Shown here piece by piece: positions 9,880-21,920 of a DNA stretch of 64,000 nt. Source of the stretch: Sulfitobacter faviae. Its GTDB lineage: Bacteria > Pseudomonadota > Alphaproteobacteria > Rhodobacterales > Rhodobacteraceae. The notes beneath the pieces are model-generated. The model saw only the letters and a program-made list of their open reading frames with translations. It made no database searches and was not told the origin of the DNA. The stretch covers positions 3,100,001 to 3,164,000 of the forward strand of contig NZ_PGFQ01000001.1 of assembly GCF_029870955.1 (NCBI RefSeq), given 5' to 3'. The translations under genes were made by a program, and so were the position numbers. Positions within the stretch are counted from its first letter, which is position 1. Every line of letters begins with the position of its first letter.

Positions 9880-10461
9880 GTGCTGCTGCTCATCGATAAC
9901 TACGACAGCTTTACCTATAACTTGGTCCACTATCTGGGCAGCCTCGGGGCGGATGTGCAGGTGCACCGCAACGACGCGCTCAGCGTGGACGAAGCGATGG
10001 CCATGAACCCCGCCGGTATCCTGCTGTCTCCCGGCCCCTGTGACCCCGACCAAGCGGGAATTTGCCTAGAGCTGACCCATGCCGCCGCCGCCGCGCGCGT
10101 GCCGCTTCTGGGGGTCTGCCTTGGCCATCAGACGCTGGGCCAAGCCTTCGGCGGTAAGGTCGTGCGTGCGGATGATATCGTGCATGGCAAACTGGGCCAG
10201 ATGCAGCACGACGGGCGCGGGGTTTTCGCCGGCCTCCCCTCGCCCTTCGGGGCCACGCGCTATCACTCGCTGGTGGTCGAACGCGCGAGCTTGCCCGACT
10301 GCCTTGAGATTACCGCAGCGCTTGAAGACGGCACCATCATGGGCCTGCAACACCGCGAGTTGCCGCTACACGGCGTGCAATTCCACCCGGAATCGATCCG
10401 GTCCGAGCATGGCCACGCCCTGCTGCAAAACTTCCTGAACGAGATGAAGGTCCCGGCATGA
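9880..10461 (+). CDS. trpG: Anthranilate synthase component II (glutamine amidotransferase)
   Basis: The 193-residue product is the class I glutamine amidotransferase partner of TrpE. It starts [19 protein letters not shown], with the nucleophile Cys in [15 protein letters not shown] and the catalytic His and Glu in [13 protein letters not shown] at 9880 is taken as start because it places the DNYDSF motif at the usual distance from the N-terminus; the open frame extends upstream to 9811 with unconserved residues. The stop overlaps the trpD ATG by four bases (ATGA), which indicates translational coupling. Confidence 0.93.
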   Translation: MLLLIDNYDSFTYNLVHYLGSLGADVQVHRNDALSVDEAMAMNPAGILLSPGPCDPDQAGICLELTHAAAAARVPLLGVCLGHQTLGQAFGGKVVRADDIVHGKLGQMQHDGRGVFAGLPSPFGATRYHSLVVERASLPDCLEITAALEDGTIMGLQHRELPLHGVQFHPESIRSEHGHALLQNFLNEMKVPA

Positions 10462-11474
10462 GTAGCGCGTTGAAACCCCTGCTTGATGCCGCCGCGAACG
10501 GGCCGCTGACCTCGGATCAGGCCGTTGAAGCCTTTGAAATTCTGTTCGAGGGCGAAGCGACCCCCAGCCAGATCGGCGGTTTCCTCATGGCGCTGCGCAC
10601 GCGCGGCGAGACGGTCACCGAATATGCCGCCGCGGCAAAGGTCATGCGCAGCAAATGCAACCCTGTGCATGCGCCCGAAGGCGCGATCGACATCGTTGGT
10701 ACCGGCGGTGACGGCAAGGGCACGCTGAACATCTCGACCGCCGCCGCCTTCGTGGCCGCAGGCGCGGGCGCTGTCGTGGCGAAACATGGCAACCGCAACC
10801 TCAGCTCGAAATCGGGTGCTTCCGACGCGCTGTCGCAACTGGGGATCAACGTCATGGTCGGCCCCGCGGTGGTCGAGCGTGAATTGGCCGAGGCCGGTAT
10901 CGGTTTCATGATGGCGCCCATGCATCACCCCGCCGTCGCCCATGTCATGCCGACCCGGTCCGAACTTGGCACCCGCACGATCTTTAACATCCTTGGGCCG
11001 CTGACCAATCCGGCAGGGGTCAAACGGCAGTTGACCGGCGCCTATACGCGCCAGCTGATCGAACCGATGGCGCTGACGCTGAAACAACTTGGTTCGGAAA
11101 AAGCATGGCTGGTGCACGGCTCGGACGGCACGGATGAGTTGACCATCACCGGTGTCAGCTGGGTCGCAGCACTGGAAGACGGTGTCGTCAACCTGCGCGA
11201 ATTGCACCCCGAAGACGCGGGCCTTCCGGTCCATCCGTTCGAGGCCATCGCCGGGGGTGAGCCCGCCGAAAACACCAAACATTTCAAGGCGCTCCTTGAC
11301 GGAGTTCCATCAGGCTACCGCGACGCGGTGCTGCTGAACGCGGCCTCTGCTTTGGTGGTGGCCGATGTGGCCCCAGATCTGAAAACCGGCGTTGAGATGG
11401 CCCGCGAAAGCATCGACAGTGGCGCTGCGCGCGAGCGGATCGAAAAAGTGGCGCAGATCAGCCAGTCGGCATGA
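10458..11474 (+). CDS. trpD: Anthranilate phosphoribosyltransferase
   Basis: The 338-residue enzyme attaches phosphoribose from PRPP to anthranilate, the second step of tryptophan synthesis. Signature parts are [19 protein letters not shown] (PRPP loop, about residues 78-96), [15 protein letters not shown] (about 115-129), and the [20 protein letters not shown] and [10 protein letters not shown] blocks. It overlaps trpG at its start and ung at its end with ATGA junctions, so trpG, trpD and ung form one tightly coupled unit. Confidence 0.96.
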   Translation: MSSALKPLLDAAANGPLTSDQAVEAFEILFEGEATPSQIGGFLMALRTRGETVTEYAAAAKVMRSKCNPVHAPEGAIDIVGTGGDGKGTLNISTAAAFVAAGAGAVVAKHGNRNLSSKSGASDALSQLGINVMVGPAVVERELAEAGIGFMMAPMHHPAVAHVMPTRSELGTRTIFNILGPLTNPAGVKRQLTGAYTRQLIEPMALTLKQLGSEKAWLVHGSDGTDELTITGVSWVAALEDGVVNLRELHPEDAGLPVHPFEAIAGGEPAENTKHFKALLDGVPSGYRDAVLLNAASALVVADVAPDLKTGVEMARESIDSGAARERIEKVAQISQSA

Positions 11475-12130
11475 CGCTACCCAGCCTCACTGCCCTCGGC
11501 GCATGGGCCGAGCTGCCCTTTTTTGCCGAGGATTGGCCGCGTATTGCCGAGCAGCTTGCCGCAGAAACGAGGGTGGTCCTACCGCCCGCCCCGCAGATAT
11601 TCGCAGCACTTGAGCATCTGCAACCAGCGGCTGTGGAGGTGGTGATCCTTGGCCAAGACCCCTATCCGACACCCGGCCACGCCCATGGCTATGCCTTTTC
11701 GGCCGAGCCGGATGTGCGCCCCATTCCCCGCTCCCTTGCCAATATCTTCAAAGAGTTAGACGCCGATCTTGGCGCATCACCGCAAGACCCGGATCTGCGG
11801 TTCTGGGCCGATCAAGGGGTTCTGCTGCTCAATAACGTGCTGACCGTTCCGGCGGGCTGCGCGCATGGGCATGCGAGGCTCGGATGGCGAAAGTTGACCG
11901 CTCAGGTGCTCAACGGTCTTTCTGATCGCCCCCGCGCCTACCTGCTTTGGGGGGCGCATGCGCAAAAGGCGGCGGCAGAGGTCGATCCGGCGCGCAACCT
12001 GAAGATAGAGACGCCGCACCCTTCACCGCTGTCGGCAAGGCGCGGCTTCTTCGGCTCACGCCCCTTCAGCCGCGTGAATGACTGGTTGCAGGGCCAAGGC
12101 AAGCCCGGCATACATTGGACAAAGCCGTGA
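11471..12130 (+). CDS. ung: Uracil-DNA glycosylase (family 1)
   Basis: The 219-residue protein carries the family 1 water-activating motif [17 protein letters not shown] (residues 61-77, catalytic Asp63) and the minor-groove loop [14 protein letters not shown] near 183-196. A central [11 protein letters not shown] block also fits. The enzyme removes uracil from DNA as the first step of base excision repair. The N-terminus is short for the family but complete. It starts inside the trpD stop codon and precedes trpC by 7 bases, so a DNA repair gene is embedded in a tryptophan operon. Confidence 0.93.
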   Translation: MTLPSLTALGAWAELPFFAEDWPRIAEQLAAETRVVLPPAPQIFAALEHLQPAAVEVVILGQDPYPTPGHAHGYAFSAEPDVRPIPRSLANIFKELDADLGASPQDPDLRFWADQGVLLLNNVLTVPAGCAHGHARLGWRKLTAQVLNGLSDRPRAYLLWGAHAQKAAAEVDPARNLKIETPHPSPLSARRGFFGSRPFSRVNDWLQGQGKPGIHWTKP

Positions 12131-12137
12131 GGAAGCC

Positions 12138-12950
12138 ATGACCGCCACAATTCTTGAAAAAATCAAAGCCTATAAGCTGGACGAAATTGCCGCTGCCAAG
12201 GCCGAAAAATCGCAGGCAGAGGTCGAGGCCGCGGCCCGCGCGGCCCCGCCAGTCCGCCCCTTCGCGCAGAGCTTGCACAAAGCCTCCCGCGAAGGCTATG
12301 GCCTGATCGCCGAGATCAAAAAAGCCAGCCCCTCCAAAGGTTTGATCCGCGAAGATTTCGAACCCGCCGCCCTCGCCCGCGCCTATGCCGCAGGCGGCGC
12401 GACCTGCCTCTCGGTCCTTACCGACACCCCGAGTTTTCAGGGCGCGAAGGAATTCCTCGTTGAAGCCCGCGCCGAATGCGATCTGCCGGTCCTGCGCAAA
12501 GATTTCCTTTACGATCCCTATCAGGTCGCCGAAGCGCGCAGCCTTGGTGCCGACTGCATCCTGATTATCATGGCCTCCGTCTCTGACGCGCAGGCCGCGG
12601 AACTTGAGCAAGCGGCAGATGAATGGGGCATGGACGCGCTGATTGAGGTTCATGACGCGGATGAACTGGCCCGGGCCGAAAAGCTCAACAGCCGCATGAT
12701 CGGGATAAATAACCGCAATCTCAACACCTTCGAGACCTCTCTTGATGTGACGCGTCAACTGTCAGAGGCCGTCCCCCACGACCGTATGCTGGTTTGTGAA
12801 TCCGGCCTCTACACCCCCGCCGATCTTGCCGATATGGCGGTCTACGGCGCACGTTGCTTCCTCATCGGCGAAAGCCTGATGCGCCAGCAAGATGTCGAAC
12901 AGGCCACCCGCGATCTGCTCGCCAACCCGCTTGTTCCCGGAGGGATGTAA
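12138..12950 (+). CDS. trpC: Indole-3-glycerol phosphate synthase
   Basis: The 270-residue TIM-barrel enzyme closes the ring of carboxyphenylamino-deoxyribulose phosphate to give indole-3-glycerol phosphate. Family motifs are [13 protein letters not shown] (about residues 56-68), [39 protein letters not shown] and [11 protein letters not shown]. The ATG at 12138 follows a GAGGAAGCC ribosome-binding site. Its stop overlaps the moaC ATG by one base (TAATG), linking tryptophan and molybdenum cofactor genes in one transcript. Confidence 0.96.
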   Translation: MTATILEKIKAYKLDEIAAAKAEKSQAEVEAAARAAPPVRPFAQSLHKASREGYGLIAEIKKASPSKGLIREDFEPAALARAYAAGGATCLSVLTDTPSFQGAKEFLVEARAECDLPVLRKDFLYDPYQVAEARSLGADCILIIMASVSDAQAAELEQAADEWGMDALIEVHDADELARAEKLNSRMIGINNRNLNTFETSLDVTRQLSEAVPHDRMLVCESGLYTPADLADMAVYGARCFLIGESLMRQQDVEQATRDLLANPLVPGGM

Positions 12951-13423
12951 TGGCGCTCACCCATTTCGACGCCGAGGGCGACGCCCATATGGTCGATGTC
13001 TCGGAGAAAGCCGTGACTTCGCGGGTGGCCAAGGCTGAAAGCTACATCAAGATGACGCCGGAAACCCTTGATATCATTACTGAAGGGCGCGCAAGAAAGG
13101 GGGATGTTCTGGGGGTCGCAAGGCTTGCCGGGATCATGGCGGCCAAACGGACGGCAGACCTGATCCCGCTTTGCCATCCTTTGCCCATCACCAAGGTCAG
13201 CGTTGATCTGACTCCCGACGCCGCACTGCCCGGCATCCGAATTCTCGCCACTGTCAAAACCACCGGTCAAACCGGGGTTGAGATGGAGGCCCTCACCGCA
13301 GCCTCCGTCACCGCCCTCACCGTCTATGACATGGCCAAAGCCGTGGATAAGGCGATGGAGATTGGCGGCACGCGGGTCGTTCTGAAAGATGGCGGTAAAT
13401 CAGGCCGTTACGAGGCGACATGA
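12950..13423 (+). CDS. moaC: Cyclic pyranopterin monophosphate synthase
   Basis: The 157-residue product is MoaC, which acts after MoaA to form cyclic pyranopterin monophosphate from the rearranged GTP derivative. It has the conserved [18 protein letters not shown] segment (about residues 64-81), [16 protein letters not shown] and [11 protein letters not shown] with the KDGGKSG ending. The start overlaps the trpC stop and the end overlaps the moeA ATG by four bases. Molybdenum cofactor supply is relevant to the cox-type molybdenum hydroxylase near the end of the window. Confidence 0.96.
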   Translation: MALTHFDAEGDAHMVDVSEKAVTSRVAKAESYIKMTPETLDIITEGRARKGDVLGVARLAGIMAAKRTADLIPLCHPLPITKVSVDLTPDAALPGIRILATVKTTGQTGVEMEALTAASVTALTVYDMAKAVDKAMEIGGTRVVLKDGGKSGRYEAT

Positions 13424-14592
13424 TCAGCGTCGAAGCGGCTTTGGAAGCCGTCCTGAACCTTGTCGCCCCTCTGGAAACCGAAGAAGTCGCCCTTCGCGGC
13501 GCCAATGGCCGTGTCTTGTCGCAGCCCGTGCGCGCGCGGCGCAGCCAACCGCCTTTCGCCGCCTCCTCTATGGACGGCTACGCCCTGCGCCGCGCCGAAG
13601 TCGAACCGGATGCGATGTTCAAGGTCGTCGGCGAAGCCGCGGCGGGCCATGCTTACGCGGGCAGGCTGCGGGCCGGGCAAGCCGTACGCATTTTTACCGG
13701 CGCGCCGGTGCCCGAAGGCGCCGATTTCGTGGTGATCCAAGAGGATGTGACCCGGCGCGGCGACCTTATCACCCTCGGCCACCATATTGATGACAAAGAC
13801 AATATTCGCCCCGCTGGCGGAGACTTCACCAAAGGCGAAGACCTAACCGCCCCGCGCATTCTCCGGCCCGCCGATGTGGCACTGCTCGCCGCCATGAACG
13901 TGGGACAGGTGCCTGTCACCCGCAAACCCATCATCGCAATCCTCGCTACGGGGGATGAATTGGTGCAACCCGGTGAAAACCCCGGCCCCGACCAAATTAT
14001 CGCCTCCAACAGCTACGGTCTCGCCGCGATGTTCGAAGAGGCGGGCGCCGAGGTACGCATGCTGCCCATCGCGCGGGACACCACAGCATCGCTCAAACAG
14101 GCCTTCGCCCTGGCCCGTGGCGCTGATTTGATTGTCACCATCGGCGGCGCGTCGGTGGGTGATCATGACCTCATCGCGCCCGTGGCGGCTGAGCTTGGCA
14201 TGGAGCAATCATTTTACAAGGTCGCGATGCGCCCCGGCAAGCCGTTGATGGCAGGCAAGATCGGTGATGCCGCGATGATCGGGCTGCCGGGAAACCCAGT
14301 TTCTGCAATGGTTTGCGGTGCGATTTTCGTGTTGCCCATGCTGCGGCGCATGCTTGGGCTGACCGAAGTACATGCTGTCATGCGCGAAGCCCCCCTTGGA
14401 CGCGAGATTGGCCCGAATGGGCCGCGTGCGCATTACATGCGCGCCCATCTTCGGGATGGCGCGCTCTACCCGGATGATCGGCAGGATTCGTCACTTCTAT
14501 CCGTGCTCGCGCAGGCCGATGCACTGATGATCCGCCCGCCTAATGAACCGGCGCGCAAGGCGGGCGATTTGCAAAAGTACATCTTGATTTAA
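13420..14592 (+). CDS. moeA: Molybdopterin molybdenumtransferase
   Basis: The 390-residue MoeA inserts molybdenum into adenylylated molybdopterin. It shows the MoeA N-terminal part ([39 protein letters not shown]) and the MoCF-binding core ([47 protein letters not shown]), then the short beta-barrel domain IV. It is coupled to moaC through an ATGA overlap. A 72-base gap with its own promoter separates it from lexA. Confidence 0.95.
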   Translation: MISVEAALEAVLNLVAPLETEEVALRGANGRVLSQPVRARRSQPPFAASSMDGYALRRAEVEPDAMFKVVGEAAAGHAYAGRLRAGQAVRIFTGAPVPEGADFVVIQEDVTRRGDLITLGHHIDDKDNIRPAGGDFTKGEDLTAPRILRPADVALLAAMNVGQVPVTRKPIIAILATGDELVQPGENPGPDQIIASNSYGLAAMFEEAGAEVRMLPIARDTTASLKQAFALARGADLIVTIGGASVGDHDLIAPVAAELGMEQSFYKVAMRPGKPLMAGKIGDAAMIGLPGNPVSAMVCGAIFVLPMLRRMLGLTEVHAVMREAPLGREIGPNGPRAHYMRAHLRDGALYPDDRQDSSLLSVLAQADALMIRPPNEPARKAGDLQKYILI

Positions 14593-14605
14593 CGCCAACC
14601 CACGG

Positions 14606-14634
14606 TTGACACAAAACAAGAACATCCCTAGAAC
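14606..14634 (+). promoter_or_regulatory. lexA promoter with overlapping LexA (SOS) box
   Basis: A GAAC-ATCCCTA-GAAC direct repeat occupies 14620-14634; read on the other strand it is GTTC-N7-GTTC, the known alphaproteobacterial LexA box. A TTGACA at 14606-14611 and TAGAAC at 14629-14634 with 17-base spacing form a plausible promoter that the box overlaps. The site lies 31 bases before the lexA start, so LexA probably represses its own gene. The promoter assignment is inference; the box itself is an exact match. Confidence 0.75.
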
Positions 14635-14664
14635 AAAAGCAACAAAAGCTTCAGGGGCCGCGCG

Positions 14665-15360
14665 ATGCTGACCAAAAAACAACTCGATCTGCTTTCTTTC
14701 ATTCACCAACGCGTGCAGCGCGACGGCGTCCCGCCCAGCTTTGATGAGATGAAACTGGCCCTCGACTTGCGGTCGAAATCCGGCATCCACCGGCTGATCA
14801 CGGCATTGGAGGAGCGGGGCTTTATCCGGCGCCTTGCCCACCGTGCGCGTGCGATCGAAGTGGTCAAATTGCCCGAAAGCCTTGGCGGTGCGCCCGGTTT
14901 CGCCCCCCGCGTGATCGACGGGGACCGGCCCGATGCCCCGCCCCCGCCTGCGGCGCAACCGGTCACGGCGCATCATGCGTTCGATGTGCCGGTCATGGGC
15001 CGGATTGCTGCCGGTGTCCCGATCGAGGCGATCTCCCAAGTTTCCCATAGCGTCACGGTGCCCGGCGGGATGATCGCTGGTCAGGGGGAGCATTACGCCC
15101 TCGAAGTGCGCGGCGACTCGATGATCGAGGCGGGTATTAACGATGGCGATATCGTGGTGATCCGAGAAACCTCTGTCGCCGACAATGGCGATATCGTGGT
15201 GGCCTTGGTCGAAGATCAGGAAGCGACACTGAAGCGTTTCCGCAGACAAGGGTCTTCGGTCGCTTTGGAAGCCGCCAACGCCGCCTATGAAACGCGAGTC
15301 CTGCCCTCGGACAAGGTGAAGGTTCAGGGGCGACTGGTCGGGTTGATCCGCACTTACTGA
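14665..15360 (+). CDS. lexA: LexA repressor
   Basis: The 231-residue protein is the SOS regulator. Residues 1-65 form the winged helix DNA-binding domain ([35 protein letters not shown]). The self-cleavage site is Ala116-Gly117 within GRIAAGVPI, and the catalytic dyad is Ser152 ([10 protein letters not shown]) and Lys190 (TLKRF). The linker is somewhat long and proline-rich (residues 92-99). A LexA box overlaps its promoter. It ends convergently with comEC, the two reading frames overlapping by 7 bases. Confidence 0.96.
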   Translation: MLTKKQLDLLSFIHQRVQRDGVPPSFDEMKLALDLRSKSGIHRLITALEERGFIRRLAHRARAIEVVKLPESLGGAPGFAPRVIDGDRPDAPPPPAAQPVTAHHAFDVPVMGRIAAGVPIEAISQVSHSVTVPGGMIAGQGEHYALEVRGDSMIEAGINDGDIVVIRETSVADNGDIVVALVEDQEATLKRFRRQGSSVALEAANAAYETRVLPSDKVKVQGRLVGLIRTY

Positions 15361-17381
15361 CGCTGCTGGCGGCTGTTCCATAAACGCGTCCCGGCGCGGT
15401 CTTTCGCGGTGGTGACTTCCCAACCCTGCGCCGATTTGTTCAGCGCGATTGCGCCGGTTTCACGCAGGCGCAAGGGATCGTAGACTTGGCAGCCCCAATT
15501 TCGGGCGGTCGTCATATCGGCGGACGCAACCACGACCTCCTCGGGCTGGCAGCCGCTAAAGGCGGCGACCGCGCGTTTTCCTGACAGATGGATGATACCC
15601 TCCTCTCGGCCCGCCCATCTTTGGGCAGCCAAGGCTTGATCCGCGCCGTCGCCATCATTCTCCAACCAATTGCGCGCGACGAAACCTGCGGCTTTGTCTT
15701 TGCTGAGCGCCCTGCCCGCCGGGGTCATGACGCCCACGAGCGTTCCCGTGTCGGCGACAAGCACGTCCGGGCGTGTGGTTCCTTGCCAGAGGGTGAAAGA
15801 CAGCATGATCGCGGGCAGGCCGAACCAACGTAGATGACCTTGCCACAGGACGAGCCAGAGAAACCCGAGCGACAGGAGCGGCAGCACCCATCCCCCCGGC
15901 CCTGGCACGAAGCTGCGCGCGCCGGGGAGATGTGCCACCACATCCGCGACCGATAGGATCCACTCAAGGCCCAGACCCATCGCCCAAAGCGGTATCCCTT
16001 CACCGCCGAAGGGCGCAAGGATCGCCGCCAGCACGGCGGCGGGGATAACCAAGACCCCCATCAAGGGAACCGAAAGCAGGTTCGCGACCAATCCATAATG
16101 CGCGATCGTGTTGAAATGCGCGGCCGATATAGGCGCGGTGGCGATGCCTGCCACGGTCGAAGAGATCACCACCGCGGCAACGGGGCGGAGGCGTTTGGGA
16201 ATGACCTCGCCTTCGAAGTCGCGGATCCAGCCAAAGACGGCGACGAGCGCCGTGGTCGCGGCGAATGACATCTGAAACCCCGGCCCCATTAGCGCCTCGG
16301 GTCGCAGGGTCAGCACGATGATGCCCGCGATGGCGACCGCGCGCAGAGAGATTGCCCGCCGCCCGATCATCAGGGCGCATAGCGCCACGGCGCACATGAC
16401 ATAGGCCCGCTCGGTCGCGACATTTCCGCCCGACAGCGCGAGGTATCCGGTGGCGGCGATCAGAGCGGCCCCCGCGGCGATGCTTCGGCTTGGCCAACGG
16501 GTAGCGGTGACCGGATGCAACGCGAGAAGCAATCGCGCTGCGCCGAAGACAACTCCGCTGAGCAACCCCATATGCAGGCCCGAGATCGCCAATAGATGCG
16601 CCAAATTGCTGCTGCGCAGGTCTTGCAGGGCGTCTTGTGAGATGGCGCTGCGGTCACCGGTGGTGATGGCGGCGGCGAAACCGCCGATATCGCCGGAAAG
16701 ATGGGCGCGCACCCGCGCGGAGGCGGCCATGCGCAATCGGAAAAGGATCAACGCGATGCCCCCTTCCACAGGGTCCGCCATGCCCAAGAGCGGCACGCGG
16801 GTGTAGCCCACCGCGCCCAATTCGGCAAACCAAGCATGGCGCTGAAAATCAAAGCCGCCCGGCTCGACCGGGCCTGCGGGGGGCGACAGATGCGCCGTGG
16901 TCATCACCTGCATGCCGGGCCGTGGCGTAATTGCGCCGGGGAGCGTCGAATGGAGTGAGACGCGCACCCGGGGCGGCGTGCGCGCGGGCGGGACCCGATC
17001 CAACCGGACCTGATCGAGCGTCACGCGGGCCGCGTCGGACTGGCTTCGGTCAAGCGCCACGACACGCCCCTCGACCGGGCCATAGTAACGCCAGCCGAGA
17101 ACTGGGGCCGCCACCGAATGCGCCCGAAACGCCGCCAGCAGCAGCCCCAGCAAGACCAAAGCCGCGCCGACAGCAAAGGGGGCCGTGATCTCGGGCAGCG
17201 CCCGCGCGACGACCGCCAGCACGACCACGACACATGCCCCCGCCGCCAGCATCACCTCCGAAGGCTCCGCCCGCAGCGAAAAATACCAGCCGATCCCCAA
17301 GGCGAGGCAGACCGGCACCCAGCAAAACAGATGCCCGCGCTGGCGCAGCATCACGGCGCTAAACTGGTTCCAAAGGCCCAT
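15354..17381 (-). CDS. comEC: ComEC/Rec2-family competence membrane channel protein
   Basis: The 675-residue polytopic protein matches ComEC, the inner-membrane channel that passes single-stranded DNA during natural transformation. An N-terminal DUF4131-like part includes the [19 protein letters not shown] region; the competence domain follows with [17 protein letters not shown] and [16 protein letters not shown] and many membrane spans. The C-terminal metallo-beta-lactamase domain seen in Bacillus ComEC is not evident, as is common in alphaproteobacteria. The ATG at 17381 is preferred to an in-frame TTG at 17420. The gene is divergent from gltX and may share its upstream region. Confidence 0.88.
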   Translation of the reverse strand: MGLWNQFSAVMLRQRGHLFCWVPVCLALGIGWYFSLRAEPSEVMLAAGACVVVVLAVVARALPEITAPFAVGAALVLLGLLLAAFRAHSVAAPVLGWRYYGPVEGRVVALDRSQSDAARVTLDQVRLDRVPPARTPPRVRVSLHSTLPGAITPRPGMQVMTTAHLSPPAGPVEPGGFDFQRHAWFAELGAVGYTRVPLLGMADPVEGGIALILFRLRMAASARVRAHLSGDIGGFAAAITTGDRSAISQDALQDLRSSNLAHLLAISGLHMGLLSGVVFGAARLLLALHPVTATRWPSRSIAAGAALIAATGYLALSGGNVATERAYVMCAVALCALMIGRRAISLRAVAIAGIIVLTLRPEALMGPGFQMSFAATTALVAVFGWIRDFEGEVIPKRLRPVAAVVISSTVAGIATAPISAAHFNTIAHYGLVANLLSVPLMGVLVIPAAVLAAILAPFGGEGIPLWAMGLGLEWILSVADVVAHLPGARSFVPGPGGWVLPLLSLGFLWLVLWQGHLRWFGLPAIMLSFTLWQGTTRPDVLVADTGTLVGVMTPAGRALSKDKAAGFVARNWLENDGDGADQALAAQRWAGREEGIIHLSGKRAVAAFSGCQPEEVVVASADMTTARNWGCQVYDPLRLRETGAIALNKSAQGWEVTTAKDRAGTRLWNSRQQRQ

Positions 17382-17427
17382 GCTTGCCCCCGCGGATCGC
17401 ACTGGGTAGACAGGCGTCAAACCCTAA

Positions 17428-18896
<1,469 letters not shown>

Positions 18897-18943
18897 GTTT
18901 TGGTTCACCACTTCTTTGGGCGGCAGGTATAACTGAACGGGAC

Positions 18944-18959
18944 AGCCCCATATGGGGCT
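18944..18959. repeat. Perfect 16-bp palindrome upstream of gltA
   Basis: AGCCCCATATGGGGCT is a perfect palindrome located 48 bases after the gltX stop and 52 bases before the gltA start. It has no T tract, so it is a weak terminator candidate. It could be an operator for gltA or an RNA hairpin in its leader. The function is unknown. Confidence 0.5.
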
Positions 18960-19010
18960 AGGCCCAGACGGCGGGGGCATCTCCGCAGCCTACATTCGGG
19001 AAGGGATTTC

Positions 19011-20306
19011 ATGACCAATAACAATAAAACCGCAACGCTGACGATCGACGATCAAAGCTTCGATCTGCCGATTCACAGCCCCACTGACGGGCCCGATGTT
19101 GTCGATATCCGCAAGCTCTATGCGCAGGCGGGTGTCTTTACCTACGACCCGGGCTTCACCTCGACCGCGGCTTGCGACAGCACGATCACTTTCATTGACG
19201 GTGACAAAGGCGTGCTGCTGCACCGGGGCTACCCGATCGAACAACTGGCGTCGAAGTCGCATTACCTCGAAGTCTGCTACCTGCTGCTTTATGGTGAGCT
19301 GCCCTCCCCCAAGGCGTTGGAAGATTTCGAGTGTCTGGTGACCAACCACACCATGCTGCACGAGCAGATGATGAACTTCTTCCGCGGCTTCCGCCGCGAT
19401 GCGCATCCGATGGCGATCATGGTGGGCGTGGTCGGTGCGATGTCGGCCTTCTATCACGACAGCACCGACATCAACGATGAGCACCAGCGCGAGGTCGCCA
19501 CGATCCGCCTGATCGCCAAGATGCCAACCATCGCGGCGATGGCCTATAAATACACCATCGGCCAGCCCTTCGTCTATCCGCGCAACGATCTCGACTACGC
19601 GTCGAACTTCCTGCGCATGTGCTTTGCGGTTCCGGCCGAAGAGCATGAGGTCAACCCGATCCTCAGCCGCGCGATGGACCGGATCTTTACGCTCCACGCC
19701 GATCACGAGCAAAACGCCTCGACCTCGACCGTGCGTTTGGCGTCGTCTTCCGGTGCGAACCCCTTCGCCTGTATAGCCGCTGGCATCGCCTGCCTCTGGG
19801 GTCCGGCGCATGGTGGTGCGAACCAAGCCTGCCTTGAGATGCTCAAGGAAATCGGCACGCCCGATCGCATCCCTGAGTTCATCGCCCGCGCCAAGGACAA
19901 GAACGACCCCTTCCGCCTGATGGGCTTTGGCCACCGCGTCTACAAGAACCACGACCCGCGCGCGACCGTGATGAAGGAAAGCGCCGACGAGGTTCTCGAA
20001 CTGCTGGGCGTGGAGAACAACCCGATCCTTCAGGTTGCGAAGGAGTTGGAGAAAGCCGCGCTGGAGGATCCGTATTTCGCGGAGAAGAAACTCTTCCCGA
20101 ACGTGGATTTCTATTCCGGGATCATCCTAGAAGCCATGGGCTTCCCCACGTCGATGTTCACCCCGATCTTCGCGCTAGCGCGGACCGTGGGCTGGATCTC
20201 CCAGTGGAAAGAGCAGATCAGCGATCCGCAGCTCAAAATCGGCCGTCCGCGTCAGCTCTACCTCGGCGAGGACAAGCGCGATTACGTCGATATCGAGAAC
20301 CGCTGA
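19011..20306 (+). CDS. gltA: Citrate synthase (type II)
   Basis: The 431-residue enzyme condenses oxaloacetate and acetyl-CoA in the first step of the citric acid cycle. It has the bacterial hexameric-type N-terminus ([23 protein letters not shown]) and the catalytic elements: His in [15 protein letters not shown], His in [13 protein letters not shown], and Asp in [18 protein letters not shown]. The ATG at 19011 follows a GGGA sequence. It is followed by a strong terminator at 20328. Confidence 0.97.
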   Translation: MTNNNKTATLTIDDQSFDLPIHSPTDGPDVVDIRKLYAQAGVFTYDPGFTSTAACDSTITFIDGDKGVLLHRGYPIEQLASKSHYLEVCYLLLYGELPSPKALEDFECLVTNHTMLHEQMMNFFRGFRRDAHPMAIMVGVVGAMSAFYHDSTDINDEHQREVATIRLIAKMPTIAAMAYKYTIGQPFVYPRNDLDYASNFLRMCFAVPAEEHEVNPILSRAMDRIFTLHADHEQNASTSTVRLASSSGANPFACIAAGIACLWGPAHGGANQACLEMLKEIGTPDRIPEFIARAKDKNDPFRLMGFGHRVYKNHDPRATVMKESADEVLELLGVENNPILQVAKELEKAALEDPYFAEKKLFPNVDFYSGIILEAMGFPTSMFTPIFALARTVGWISQWKEQISDPQLKIGRPRQLYLGEDKRDYVDIENR

Positions 20307-20327
20307 AGCGACCTTCAGAGACCATGC

Positions 20328-20356
20328 AAACGCCCCGGATTTCCGGGGCGTTTCGC
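20328..20356 (+). terminator. Rho-independent terminator after gltA
   Basis: Arms AAACGCCCCGGA (20328-20339) and TCCGGGGCGTTT (20342-20353) are perfectly complementary across a two-base centre and the 3' arm ends in T. It lies 21 bases after the gltA stop. Confidence 0.85.
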
Positions 20357-20394
20357 GTTTCGACCGCCACTGCTCACAATACCTATGATTGAAG

Positions 20395-20414
20395 TTGTTG
20401 ACCCTAGGGCAACA
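20395..20414. repeat. Operator-like inverted repeat in long intergenic region
   Basis: TTGTTG-A-CCCT followed directly by AGGGCAACAA forms two 10-base complementary arms with a single bulged A. It lies in the 470-base gap between gltA and the small gene at 20777. There is no T tract, so a protein-binding site is as likely as an RNA hairpin. Apart from this element, the gltA terminator and a loose hairpin near 20681-20710, I see nothing else in the gap. Confidence 0.4.
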
Positions 20415-20776
20415 ATGAACCCGCCGGTGGGGAGACTGATTCCGCACGCCCGAATCGCGAAAACCGGTGCCCTTTAACGCACTGTCGGCAATGGCGTGAA
20501 AAATCAGTGAATGTTTCCAAGCGTTTTGCCGGACACGAAACACCGGAGCCGAAAATACGGCCAAATTGCGGCACTGTTTCACACCTCGTGACAATGCCAC
20601 CGCCCCGCTTGACGGGATTCCCCCGCGGCGGTAGCCTCCCTTCACGATGTCTTTTCGGGGTGGGAAGGGCATCATTGCGGCACTGCCGAAGGGGTTCGCT
20701 CTTTGGCAGTCCGACCGGCGTTCACCCCATTGTAGACGCCCAGCAGTACAGCCGGGCCGCGACGAGAGGATGCAGG

Positions 20777-21076
20777 ATGACCGCAACGGACCGGACCAAA
20801 GGGCTTCGCTGGGACTGCGCCACCGGTCTGACGTCTGCAAAGGCCGACGACGTTCCCGGCCCTCAGGGTGCGCTCGTCCCCGATACATTGCATGACTGCG
20901 ACCAAATCGCCGTGGTCTATGACAAGGGCCAGACCCCGCCGCGCATCACCATCGCGCAGGTCTCGAACTCGGTCCATACGGTTTTGGCGGATGGCGTCGC
21001 TGTGGCGGTGGTGGCGCGGGCCAATGGCCCGGCACCTTCGGCCAGCGATGTGCTGCTGATTGAGCGAAGCTGCTAG
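20777..21076 (+). CDS. Small hypothetical protein
   Basis: This is a 99-residue open frame starting at an ATG preceded by GAGAGGATGCAGG, a fair ribosome-binding site. The product begins MTATDRTKGLRWDCATG and continues with several beta-type segments (QIAVVYDKGQ, RITIAQVSNSVHTVLADG, VAVAVVARANG). It contains three cysteines (residues 14, 43 and the last residue) and has no signal peptide or membrane span. I do not recognise a family. It faces the enoyl-CoA hydratase gene tail to tail with only 3 bases between them. Codon usage resembles the neighbours, which supports a real gene, but evidence is limited. Confidence 0.5.
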   Translation: MTATDRTKGLRWDCATGLTSAKADDVPGPQGALVPDTLHDCDQIAVVYDKGQTPPRITIAQVSNSVHTVLADGVAVAVVARANGPAPSASDVLLIERSC

Positions 21077-21079
21077 CGC

Positions 21080-21853
21080 TCAGCGCCCCTGAAACTTGGG
21101 GCTGCGCTTTTGGGTAAAGGCCGTCACCCCCTCGGCGAAGTCTTGCGACTTGCCGCAGCGGCCCTGCGCCTGGGCCTCCAGCGAGAGTTGATCCTCCAAC
21201 CCATTGTCCCATGACGCGCGGATCGCCTTCTTGGCCTCGGCATAGGCAGCGGTCGGACCAGCGGCCAATTGCGCGGCCTTGGCGCGCCAATGGGCATCGA
21301 ACTCCGCATCCGGCACGGCCTGCCAGATCATCCCCCAGTCGTCAGCCTGACGGGCGGTGATCTTATCGGCGAAGAGGGCCGCCCCCATTGCCTTGGCCAT
21401 GCCCATTTGCCGCGGCAGCGCATAGGTGCCGCCCGCGTCGGGGATCAGGCCAATGCGGGTGAAAGCCTGCATGAAATAGGCGCTCTCGCTCGCAAAGACG
21501 ACATCGGCGGCCAGCGCGATATTCGCCCCTGCTCCTGCCGCCGGGCCGTTCACGGCGGCGATGGTCGGCACAGGGCAGTTGATGATGGCGCGCAGCAGCG
21601 GCGCATATTCTTCGCGCAGCGTTTTCTCCAGATCGGCCACGCCGCCCGCCCGGTCGGCCAAGTCTTGGCCCGAGCAAAAGGCACGCCCCGCACCCGTCAG
21701 AACCACGACCCGCGCCGCGCGCCCACCTTCGGTCACCGCATGGGTCAGCTCCGCCCGCATCTGCGTGGTGAGCGCGTTCATCTTATCGGCGCGGTTCAGC
21801 GTGATCAGCGCGACATCGTCGGTCAGCGCATAGGTGATCGTTTCATAGTCCAT
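21080..21853 (-). CDS. Enoyl-CoA hydratase/isomerase family protein (PaaG-like)
   Basis: The 257-residue crotonase-fold protein probably acts on an enoyl-CoA in beta-oxidation or aromatic degradation. Visible are the oxyanion-hole segments GAGRAFCSGQDL (about residues 62-73) and AAVNGPAAGAGANIALAADVV (about 101-121), and the FTRIGLIPDAGGTYALPR block with the usual Glu replaced by Asp in PDAGG, as in PaaG-type isomerases. The ATG at 21853 has GAGGATAG upstream and gives a natural N-terminus; the frame is open further to 21931 but this overlaps no signal. It lies 67 bases after ccmH on the same strand. Confidence 0.85.
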   Translation of the reverse strand: MDYETITYALTDDVALITLNRADKMNALTTQMRAELTHAVTEGGRAARVVVLTGAGRAFCSGQDLADRAGGVADLEKTLREEYAPLLRAIINCPVPTIAAVNGPAAGAGANIALAADVVFASESAYFMQAFTRIGLIPDAGGTYALPRQMGMAKAMGAALFADKITARQADDWGMIWQAVPDAEFDAHWRAKAAQLAAGPTAAYAEAKKAIRASWDNGLEDQLSLEAQAQGRCGKSQDFAEGVTAFTQKRSPKFQGR

Positions 21854-21920
21854 CTTGCTATCCTCGATTGCTTGGCCGCAGCATATCAAAGCAATGTGCC
21901 GCTGCCAGTGCAACGGGGCG

